This document shows, piece after piece, positions 9,646-20,000 of a stretch of 64,000 nucleotides of DNA. Every line of letters starts with the position of its first letter. Position 1 is the first letter of the stretch. Origin of the DNA: Halichondria panicea (Eukaryota; Porifera; Demospongiae; Suberitida; Halichondriidae); the NCBI RefSeq assembly GCF_963675165.1, contig NC_087386.1:2606169-2670168 (forward strand). Reading direction: 5' to 3'. A program made the translations under genes and the position numbers. The notes under the pieces were generated by a model. That model saw only the letters and a program-made list of their open reading frames with translations, was not told the origin of the DNA and did not search any database.

Positions 9646-10354
9646 TCTTCAGTAGATCTATAATTATATACTGTTGCTAATGTTAAGATTTTATGTTGGT
9701 TGATATAGAAACACTTGTGAAAGTTGATTGTGCTGTTGATGAATAATTATAGTCCCGATGAATAATTATAGTCCCAATTAATAAACATGGTGATATAAAG
9801 GTAATACCCGATGTGTCTGTTATGTTTACTCAGTCAATTACAGCTGTACATGCATCACACTGATGGTCAAGATTGCCAAGATTCTAGAGGCATGCAATAA
9901 AACAGATATAATTTGTGCATGTGTGTGTGCCATTATCAGATTACAGTAACATAACTATTACACAGGGTATAATAATAATGTGTACTTGATCCAGTTAATG
10001 GTGCAGCTGCATGTGCCTCTGATATGAAGTATGTGATTACATATATAGGGTCAGGAGGTCCGATAGGGTAGATAGTCAGTTTCATGCCGGCATGCCCTCT
10101 TCTCTTTATATAAGCCCTTGGTGTGAACAAGAGCGTTGTATGTATAAATCATATACCTTTTACTTCACATGCAACGATTGCCTGATAACAATTCACTATC
10201 AGAGCATAATTATGATACATATAAGATTGACGGTCCCAGAGCTTGTCACATTATTGTATACATGAAAAAGACTATTTTAAGTGAGGTGAAAAGGCTAAAT
10301 ATTATGGGGTGCATATCAACCAAGTATCTGAATTTTAACTGACCTAACTAGCTA
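9646..10354. other. Transporter 5' flank, no gene seen
   Basis: 9646-9900 resembles the upstream regions of the other transporter copies (compare 1719-2000 and 12643-12930), so it may carry the shared promoter. No motif can be assigned from sequence alone. The remainder shows no gene. Confidence 0.45.
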
Positions 10355-10620
10355 TAACTGAATGCATGATGGATGCTTCGGAAGTTCATTTCAAAGAATC
10401 AATTAAGCTACATCTAACCGCATCGTGCTTATACAATCATACTTTTCAGATTTTATCGTGAAGATTCACCATGTATAACTTCCTTGAAGAATTGGAACAG
10501 AGGTAGATTGCTTCTTCAAGGACTTGCTAATATAAACATAATTATCTTTTTGACGAAGACTCTGAAGCATTTACTGCTCTCCGCAATGTAACAATTGTTC
10601 AGATTTCGTATCAGTGCAAC
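10355..10620 (+). pseudogene. Fragment of the large secreted gene (intron 2 / exon 3 junction)
   Basis: Matches about 18845-19130, including the end of intron 2, the splice region and the first codons of exon 3 (the EDSEAFTALRNVTIVQISYQ stretch is readable). It is altered around the splice site and stops abruptly after the codons for SYQCN. It is an isolated duplicated piece without the rest of the gene. Confidence 0.8.
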
Positions 10621-11060
10621 TAATTAATACTGTCATGTTCGTCACACAATTATAATCCTCCAAGAATATTTTCTCGTCTATATATAGTCTATGCTGTTTT
10701 CTGATATTGTTACCTAATAGTATATAATATTACAAACAATTATATTAAGTACATGCATGCATGCATGCATGCATGTATTAATTCCCTTGAGGCAACCGTG
10801 CAAAACAATGGATAAACGCTTCAAACTGAAAATACGGTTGTCCCAAATGAGATTCGTCAAAATATTATGGTTGCAATAAGGTGAATGTGTGTTATGTTGA
10901 ATTAATGGATGGTTAAAGCAAAATCACAAGTAAACTCTATACGGTGCATGGTTAGTGAAACAAACAGAGCATTAAATGTTTACGTTTGGACGTATAATTA
11001 TATAGTCATAATTATAGTCAGGTTGTCCTTTCAACAAGATACACAATCAGTGTCTAAAAT
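10621..11060. repeat. Duplicated transporter 3' flank (pair of 7425-7700)
   Basis: Shares long runs with 7430-7600, e.g. the segment TTCCCTTGAGGCAACC. Contains a GCATGCATGCATGC simple run near 10755. No gene seen. Confidence 0.6.
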
Positions 11061-12642
11061 CTACTGTACATTAGCGAGGTATCGATCATAGACCTCTTCC
11101 ACGACTCTGTGTGCATTGTAGTCTTCATCTCTAACTCTCCTTTTGTACCAGTGAGCTAGGAGGCAGTACATGACCAATCCAAACAAATTCAGTGCAGTTA
11201 ATAAGGAAGGGACAACGTGATATTGCAAATATATATGCCTTGACATTAGTAGAATTTTGATAAGTAAGTTCAGAGATAGTGAGAGAAGCAATAGAAACAT
11301 CACATATCCTGTGAGAAGTCCACGCATGTTGTATGGTGACTGGGCACACACAAATTCCAAGATACCATTTGTCAAGAGTACAAATACGAAATCACTGAGA
11401 GTTCCCGTGTAAAATACTGATACCCACGCATATGGACTGAATGCCATAGCCAGATTTAGAATACTCAGTAACAGATTAAACACAGCTGCACCGCCAATTC
11501 GTTGGATAGATCTAGGTACTTTGTTTTTTACCAATGGATGCAGTGCAAATTCGTAAACTGCTGTTGCAACAATACCACTCAACCATGGGTTGCAACTAAA
11601 AGTATATACGATGTATGAAGTACATTCAGTGATGTTGGGGTTGAGATAGTCCTTCAATGTTTTGTCAAACTCCGTGGATCTAGCATTGTTATAAATGCTC
11701 ACACATGCTGCTGAAATTATAAATATTGGGAAAGACAATACGAGTATTCTTAGAAAGGTTTTCACATCTTCAACTTGCTCTGTAGTGAATTTTGTTTTCC
11801 CCAGGTCTAATCTAGAGGGTACGTTTTCCTCCCAGTATGTGAGAAGCACTGCGATAAATAGGAGCCTTGTGCTTGGCTGCAAACTTGAGAACTTGGTAGT
11901 TAGTTTTAAGGGCTTGAGGTGACTTTGGCTCTATAATTAGCCATTTTGGAGCTAGCAAAAACATTGAAGAACAAATGATTACCATACAAGTCACTGGAAA
12001 CAAACCAAAAAGTTCCGCTTTGTTTCTTTCCGACATTGAATCACATGTACAATAAAGGAGCAAATTTGATATCAATTTAGGAATCCAGCACCCGAAAATG
12101 ATTGAAACACAAACCAACTGATAAAGCTTGAAATATTAGTAGATGAAGCATCTGGCATTTGATCTAGACCAAGCTGTAAAGCTGTCGTTATGCAAACTAA
12201 GGTACTCGCTACACCCACTGCGTGTACTAGTACTAAAATGACTTCACTTGTGTACTGTAGTGCAATAGAACTTAGCATGGGAAAGTAGAGAATATGAAAG
12301 GAGCCGAATAGCATTGCAACTAGTGTAAAATAGCTGTTTATTTTAAAGACTCTGTAGTTTCCAAGCTTGGCATCAGCTAACCATCCTAGCAGTGGGATAG
12401 CAATGCAAGTTAGACATGATAGTACTATTAGTACTAAATAAAATTCTCCCTGGTATGAATATTTTGAGGAACTTTTGTCCCAAAGCTGACACAAAAGACC
12501 ACAAAGTTGCACTGATAAATGTAGTCCATAATAAGACAAGAAATGCTCCTTTTGAATAGAAACACCTCACTCGATACCTGCATCTTTTTCTGCTCACTGG
12601 ATTTGTATGGTACTCCCTCGAGCTGCTGTTAGTAGATTCCAT
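11061..12642 (-). pseudogene. POT/SLC15-type transporter, near-full-length frameshifted copy
   Basis: Collinear with 8059-9645 from start codon (12640-12642) to stop. The frame changes near 12460 (one extra T in the run after GAATATTTT), near 12095 (one base lost in GATTGAAAAC) and near 11850 (before AVLLTYWEEN). The codons for GGP are also deleted before FTTEQVED. Between breaks the protein is still well conserved, so decay is recent or the breaks include sequencing errors. As written it cannot encode the transporter. Confidence 0.85.
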
Positions 12643-13828
12643 TCTTCAGTACTGTTACTAATAAATTGTTAAGATTTTATGTGGTTGATATAGAAACGCT
12701 TTGGAAATATACGTTGATTATGAACAAACAATGTTCAGTCCCAACGATAAGGATGATAAACATGTTGGTATATAGATGATAAACACGGTGATAAAAGTAA
12801 TACCCGATGTTTCTGTTATGAAATACATTTTACTCAGTCGATTACAGCTATATACACCAACACTGATGCATGGTCACATGAGATTGCCAAGATTCTAGAG
12901 GTGATACAACAGATACGTGTGTGCCATTATCCTCACTCCCTCTAACGATCACTTCCTTTACAATAACATCATTGATTTCTCTGTTTACGATATAATTATA
13001 AGACATATGCATTTGGCACTGTGGTAAATGAGGCAGTCTCTATACAATATTATTGACATTAAAGATGCATTATACAATATCTATTTCACAGAAAGCTGGC
13101 ACCAAGAGAGATTATTCATATACATGATGCTATAAAGAGACAACCAAAATAACTACCCCCCTCCCCCCCCCGCATAGATTAAAGAGTTAACTCTTCAATC
13201 TATGCGTGATTACAGTAAGGGAGTTAAATAAATAGCCTGTTCACTATTAATAGTGTTCAAAGTGATTCGGGCATTATGAGACGGGGGGGGGGGTATTACA
13301 AGATACCATTGCAGTTAACGCTAATCGGCTTGGTACGACTATATGGTAATAATCATGACAGCGCTTATTGCCACAAGTGGCGGAGGTACTTAGATTCATT
13401 GCAAAATTGGCTATACTCTAGCATATCTGCTTACATCGAAATATGGTGATTTAAATACTCAGTCTATAATTGGGGCGAGCCCTGAGGCGAGTCCCATAGT
13501 TTCGAGTACTGTCATAGATAGTGGAGGGAGCTGAAGCACTCCTGTTTTAAACAGCTGTCTTATAATTGGTTCCGTCTCACAATACCCTCATCTACCCTAG
13601 TCTCGCGGACCCAGACCCTGAATAAGTGTATAATAATATATCGGCTGGTCGACGAGACTATATCTACCCTACGGTATTAGAATTATCTATTATCTAGTTG
13701 GAGGAATAAAGAAAGAAAAGTAAAGTTCGTCCCATCATTTCTAATGCCTCCATGGAACTCATTATAATGAGAGCTAGACATGCAAGAACAAGAAAAAGTA
13801 AAACCTGGGGACGAGGCTACCTATTATA
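12643..13828. repeat. Segmental duplication, copy B
   Basis: Pair of 1719-2910, with small indels. Includes a C-run/G-run pair near 13160 and 13290. No gene recognised. Together with the Rab copy it makes a duplicated unit of over 2 kb. Confidence 0.75.
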
Positions 13829-14434
13829 CAGGGGCGTAGCTACCATTGTTTCCTGGTTGCCCAGAAACCCCCCCAGGAGCTGCTGAGAAAATTGGGCAGG
13901 GCTCCCTATAATTGAAATCATGCAGCCCTGCCCATCTTTTCACACGTGGCTGCAAATCAATAATCAGAGCAGCACCGTGAAGCGTTTCACTTTGGCTTTG
14001 TCTCAGCTAGTTAGTCTCAGCTAGCTAGCTACCTCAAACAAAGAAGACCAAGACTTAAGTTCTAGATCTAGTATCAATCCTGAATGCTCCAGTATTCTCA
14101 GACTCAGCTCTAAGCACAACTTTATTCAGGAAGTGTACAAGTTTAGAACAATCTCAGCCACATGAAACCTCTCAGGTAAATGACATTTAATTGTTGCTCA
14201 GCTAGACTAGCAATACACAATTGGCACCTGCATGCCTAGTATGTTACGTCTATAGCTAGCTAGCTTCTCACAAACATGTAAAAAAGTCATGAACAATAGT
14301 CAATAACAGTAGGTGTGCCCCAATCAAGAGGGTGTGGTACAGGAAGTGGGCGTGGCCACAAAAATTTCGCGGCGCTATCGCGCCCCTGATTTTTCTGCAG
14401 AAACCCCTGCCTCAAAAGTCTGGCTACGCCCCTG
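13829..14434. mobile_element. Non-autonomous hAT-like element, about 606 bp
   Basis: Begins CAGGGGCGTAGCTACC and ends GGCTACGCCCCTG, the CAGGGGCG terminal motif usual in hAT elements. It interrupts the duplicated block: the paralogous site at 2915-2925 reads GGCTACCTATAGCTCC without it. Imperfect repeats of a CTATATA-type word at both edges may be the decayed 8 bp target duplication. No transposase is encoded. Confidence 0.8.
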
Positions 14435-14591
14435 GACTATATAGCTCCTAACCCTAACCCTATACCTTATACATTTATGACCTATAGTCAGTCCTCCTAT
14501 AGCTTGGACCTAGAAGGTCAAAAGCTGGATTTAACCATTGGTAGAGCCTAATTAATTGTTCAGATGACCACAATACAATAATACCACGGCA
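14435..14591. repeat. Segmental duplication, copy B continued, with two CCCTAA units
   Basis: Matches 2920-3078 and leads into the second Rab gene. The CCCTAA run at 14448-14461 is shorter than in copy A. Confidence 0.65.
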
Positions 14592-15221
14592 CTAAGCCAC
14601 AGAACAAGAATTTGTCGTAGAGTTAATATCAGTATCCTGGCCTTGACTTTCTTGTTCTGGTTCATTCTGATTTGAGAGGGTGTCTGCAATGCACCTCATG
14701 TCTCTAGTTAAAATCAAAAATGCTTTTTCTACATTCTCTCCTGTTACAACATTGGTCTCCATAAACTTGAGTCCATGTTCTTCAGCAAACATTCTTCCTA
14801 TCTCTGTGCTCACTTGTCTGCTTTTAACCAGATCACACTTGTTACCCAATACCATTATCTGAACATTTTCGGTAGAATGTTCCTTCACTTCATCCAGCCA
14901 TCTACTCAAATGTGTAAAGCTCAATGCGTTAGAAATGTCGTACAATAATAGAAGTCCAGAGCACCCTCTATAATATGCAGCATTCATGGTTCGAAATCGC
15001 TCCTGACCAAATGTATCCCAAATTTGTAACTTGGCAACTTTATCGTCCACTTGAAAGGAACGGATGGCAAAGTCAATGCCAATGTTTGAGATGACAGGAG
15101 GACCAGGTGGAAATCCAATATGCTGAGTGATTCCTCTGATCATAGAGCTCTTTCCAACACTCACATCACCCACTAGGACCACTTTGAATAGGTAGTCATA
15201 CTCCGGAGATAAGTATGCCAT
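14592..15221 (-). CDS. Rab-like small GTPase, copy 2
   Basis: Single exon, 209 residues, collinear with copy 1 at 3079. It differs at a handful of sites, several in functional places: switch II is WDTFGQERF, so the catalytic Gln is kept while the Ala of DTAGQ is Phe; the NKCD motif is intact; the C-terminal box is CSVA. Like copy 1 it has ETNVVTGEN in place of the SAK box. An open frame with changes concentrated at switch II suggests that the two copies are diverging in nucleotide handling, but neutral drift cannot be excluded. The transporter fragment upstream is also duplicated. Confidence 0.9.
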   Translation of the reverse strand: MAYLSPEYDYLFKVVLVGDVSVGKSSMIRGITQHIGFPPGPPVISNIGIDFAIRSFQVDDKVAKLQIWDTFGQERFRTMNAAYYRGCSGLLLLYDISNALSFTHLSRWLDEVKEHSTENVQIMVLGNKCDLVKSRQVSTEIGRMFAEEHGLKFMETNVVTGENVEKAFLILTRDMRCIADTLSNQNEPEQESQGQDTDINSTTNSCSVA

Positions 15222-15289
15222 TCCAGTATGTTTTATTTTGGTCAGGTAAGGGTCTGGTAAGGGTCATCTCAATAGCATGCACACATGAT

Positions 15290-15895
15290 AACAATTTAGG
15301 AATCCAGAACCAGAAAATAATTGACCAACTGATGAAGCTTGAAATATTAGTCAATAGTGGATGAAGCATCTGGCATTTGATCTGGCATTTGATCTAGACC
15401 AAGCTGTAAAGCTGTCGTTATGCAAACTAAGATACTTGCTACACCCACTGCGTGTACTAGTACTAAAACGACTTCACTTGTGTACTGTAACGCAATAGAA
15501 TTTAGCATGGGAAAGTAGAGAATATGAAGGGAGCCAAATAGCAATGCAGCTAGTGTAAAGTAACTGTTTATTAGATACTCTGTAGTTTCCAAGCTTGGCA
15601 TCTGCTAACCATCCTAGTAGAGTGGGATAGCAATGCAAGACGTTAAACATGATAGCAATGCAAGACGTTAAACATGATAGCACTATTAGTGCTAAATAAA
15701 CTTCCCCCTGGCCTGGTATGTATATTTGAAGAACTTTTGTCCCAAATCTGACATATATAACACCACAAAGTTGCACTGATAAATGTAGTCCATAATAAGA
15801 AGAAACGCTCCTTTTGAATTATAGAAACACCTCACTCGATAGTTGCATCTTTTTCTGCTCACTGGATTTATAAGGCACTCTCTTGAGCTGCTGTC
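15290..15895 (-). pseudogene. POT/SLC15-type transporter, N-terminal fragment
   Basis: Matches the N-terminal 170 or so residues of the intact copy, in several frames, with an internal duplication of AGCAATGCAAGACGTTAAACATGATAG (15638 and 15653 area) and a repeated GGCATTTGATCT. The C-terminal half is missing: homology ends near 15290, where the Rab upstream flank begins. The same truncated arrangement lies behind Rab copy 1. Confidence 0.8.
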
Positions 15896-17085
15896 CATTC
15901 TTTAGTATATGGATCTATAGTATACTGTTGCTAATAATTATAATTATGTTGCTATATAATAATTAATATTTTATGTCGGTTGATACAGAAACGCTTGTGA
16001 AACAGTTGATTATGAACAAACAATGTTCAGTCCCAACGATAAGGATGATAAACATGTTTGGTAGATGAAAACATGCATGGCGATATAAAGGTAATACCCG
16101 ATGTTTCTGTTATGAAATACATTTTACTCAGTCGATTACAGCTATACCGACACTGATGGTCATGAGACTGCCAAGATTCTAGAGGCAATATAACAGGAAT
16201 GATACGTATGTGCCATTATCCTCATGCACTCGGTTATTGCTGTTTACATGCATAATTATAAGACACATGCACTCTATATTATTTGGCACCTTGGTAAAAT
16301 TAGGTAGTCTCTACACTTGACATTAAAGATGCATTATACAATATCGATTTCACAGAAAGCTGGCACCAAAAAAGATTATTCCATACATGATGCTATAAAG
16401 AGACAACCAAAAATAGGTGCGTATTGTTTCAATCCTTTGCTATAGCTAATACCCATGCATGCAGTGTTGTATAGTCATCATAATGTTCAGAGAAAACTAG
16501 TGGTTACTCTACATCCTGCAGTTCATACCACATTTCTACAGGGTTGGTTTTACTTGATCCAATTACTTATAGCTGTATAAATGCTCAGTGAATGCAAATG
16601 GAATTAGATCTAGTTTATTCAATTAGTGGTGCATGTAACAATTAGTTACAGCTTTCATGTTGGTATAGGGTTACCCATGCTGCCATTCACTGTGGCAGGC
16701 ATACACAGGGCACCGCACAGTTAGAATATGTGTACTTGCTCTAGTAAAGGTACATGCAGTTGTATGCATGTCTCAGTGAATGCAAATATAATTATTTTAT
16801 TCAATTAGTGCATGTAACAATTAGTGGTGGCTTTTTATGTTGGTAAGGGTTACCCATGCTGCCATTCAGATCGTTTACCATGGCATTCACAGCTGCGTAA
16901 CACAGCTGCACAGTTCTGTGAGCAGCGAGCAGCGTAAACAACATTCATATGACTTTGTCACTTGTATTGTGGTTTATAGTGGCATCATGGGATTTTGAGC
17001 ATATACATATATAAATGGCCAGAGTAATGCTATGAGCATCAGAGTAGCAACATAGCTCAGAAGTTCTCAGCTGGAATATGTCATA
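15896..17085. other. Upstream region of the large secreted gene, with a local duplication
   Basis: 15896-16400 is another transporter 5' flank copy. 16575-16705 and 16765-16875 are a diverged direct duplication (shared CAGTGAATGCAAAT and GGGTTACCCATGCTGCCATT). This lies within 0.5 kb of the start codon at 17086 and could be regulatory, but no promoter element can be assigned. Confidence 0.5.
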
Positions 17086-20000
17086 ATGAATATCAAAGGG
17101 TTGGTGCTAACCTGTGCATGCACAGTGTTCCTGTCAGTTGGAGTTCAGAGTGCAGGACCACTGGCTGCATTCACTGAGCAGATTCTTCAAGATGTCACTG
17201 CAGCTGACATAGCCAAGGAACTCAATGTAATGTGAAACTAGTTAATTTAATGTCCTTTACTTTATTTTATTCCACTAGGAACTTGCCGATGGTTTTACGA
17301 ACCAGTTGAATACAGACGTGGAGTTATTCAAGGAGCCAGACGAAACATTGTGTAAACATGTCAAGAACAGGCTACATAAGCTTTCAGTGCAAAGCAAAGT
17401 GCAGTACATGTCCACCAACAACACTGGTATGTGCAAGCATGGTGTTCTTACAATAATTGTAATGAGTCACTACTATGTAGTTTAAGCGCTATGGTATAAT
17501 TATACTTGCGTATCTTTCGTTATGCATGATTATCGCGCTATATGCATGCATGTTTGATACCAGTTTCGTATGTCATGGCATAGATAGAAGAGGAAGAGGG
17601 ATTGGTAACGGAAGTACCCTTGTGTAATATCCGCTTTACCCGCGGTTCGAGGCTGTGTCAAAAAGCTAAAGCTGTAGCAGTGGCGGATCCAGAGGGGGTT
17701 GTTTGGGTTCAATTGAACCCCCCTTTGAGAAAGAAATGAGTGGGAGGCTCAAGCAACTAATCAGCAAGTTGTTCCTTTCTTACTAGCTTTCACATGCACT
17801 TCTCACTTACCTTTAGTCCTGCGAAGCTTTGTCTGTGCAGATTCAGTGACTATGAAGGCTAAAAACTCTCTAGCGTAGTGCATGCAGATTGCTTATGAAA
17901 AGTGGTTACCTTTTTTTTAGGAAAAAATTCGGTGTGTTAATGCGCATGCTCACTGTTTCGAAGAAGTAACGACCTTTTTTTTAGGTAAAATAACAGTCCT
18001 TGACCCGCTCAGAGCCCTGGAACCCCCCTTTCAAGAATCCTAGATCCGCCACTGTGTAGATGGGCGTGGTCCGGCTAGGCCAAGCTGATGGCCTATTTTC
18101 TACACACAGTGCATAATATACCACAAGCATATATGCTCAGTCTGTGCAACTCACTCATATTTAAAGGTCTATACCTATTTTAGCAGTTATAACCAGCACT
18201 CTTACACGTTTTAGCAGTACAAGACTATAAATAGCAGCTGTTCGCCTAAAACTTTACTGGAATGTCCCTTTTTACTAGATGTGGTCAGCCATTAGCAAGT
18301 ACAACACATGGCTCACAGACTGGGCATGTTATATATTACTGAAAAAGATTATGTCTCGAGAAAACAACTTTCTTATTTTGAGCGAGTTACCTGGCAAAAT
18401 AGCCTTGTTTATAGGGCGTAACGCGGATAGTTTTTGAGGTTTTACTGCAGATTCAATAATCACGTGAACTGCTTCCGTTACCAATCCCTCTTACTCTTCT
18501 ATCTATGGTCATGGCAACCAAGAGTCCACAATAAGAAAAAGAGTATCGAACAAAATATTGCCTTACATCAGATGTATTCGAAAAGTAATGTGACTTCTTG
18601 TCAAGCTGAAGTGCATGATCAAATGACAATTTGGCAATAGCATTTTTTGCTGCCTCGAGGCAAGTGGTGGCTCGAGGCACTCGGATTGGTCAGTTATACC
18701 AAGCAGGAAATCATGTTATTTTCTGGCGCAAGATAAAGCTTTGTTCGATACTCTCTCTTTTTTTTTATTATGGACTCTTATTCAAATAACGATATTTGAT
18801 CTTGCTAAAACTCTTTTTTAGGGAAAATTAACTATATTCCAGTAATAATTATAGTAGCTATAATTGAATGCATGATGGATGCTTTTCGGAAGTTCCCTTC
18901 AAAGTATCAATTAAGCTACATCTATATCTTCACCACATTGAATTACTTATACAGATAGATTCACCAAGGTATGCACGTATAACTTCCTTGCAGGATTTAA
19001 TGAAAGTGGAACAGAGGTGGTAGATAGATTCTTCAAGGACTTGCTTGTAACAGAGTTTTTTGAAGAAGACTCCGAAGCATTTACTGCTCTCCGCAATGTA
19101 ACAATTGTTCAGATTTCGTATCAGTGCAAGCCAGATCATGTTCGAATAAGATGTGAAGGGTTTGATAGCTCAATTGACATAATACCCGGGTTGTTAGAGC
19201 TGCACAATATATCAGCAGTACTATTCATGGAATCGGAACAGCAGCCCGTGTCAATATCTCTGGATGGGAATTGGATTATCGCTGATATGGAAATATATAT
19301 AGAATTATCGTATCAGCCAGCCACAAATGGATTCTCTATATTGCTAGGAACAGAGTTAGAGAGTGTTATTCTATCTCAGAGCATTGAGGTCATTGCATCT
19401 CAACTGACGACTCTATCTCTTCGTCTGCCCAATAAACTCAGATCTAGACTACAACGATTCAAAGTTACCGGTACCGTTGACAATCAATCAAATGGTATTT
19501 TGATCCTGTCAGCATCTTTTGATTCCCTTAATCGAGTTTTCCTGATCTTGAAGAGAGATAATAGTTCGCTAGAAACAGCCATTGCAGTGGACTTTGCCGG
19601 TATTCTGATTAGTGATGTCATTCGCAGTGTGACAGGACAATATATGTCCTCATTGTCGCCCCTTGGCACTCTCTCTCTACCAGAGGTAGGCTTTATCCAC
19701 TCTACAGGTCCTATTACTTCTGAGCTAGTATTTGAATGTTTTAATAGTAGCAAAACTTTGCAATGCTATGGCGATGCAATTCCAAAAGGTGCTACAGGAT
19801 TCTTCCAACTTTCTGAAGATTTATTTGAAATAGAATATCGTAACAGAACAATCTTTTTTGCTGCCAAGAAAGGCAATCACGTGACTGTGAGGACTTTGCT
19901 GGAATCAATATCATCAGTTGATATCGTAAATATTCAGCTTCCGTCTTTGATAAGTGACATTTTAGATGTAAGCATCAGATATGTCAAACTTGATCCAGCT

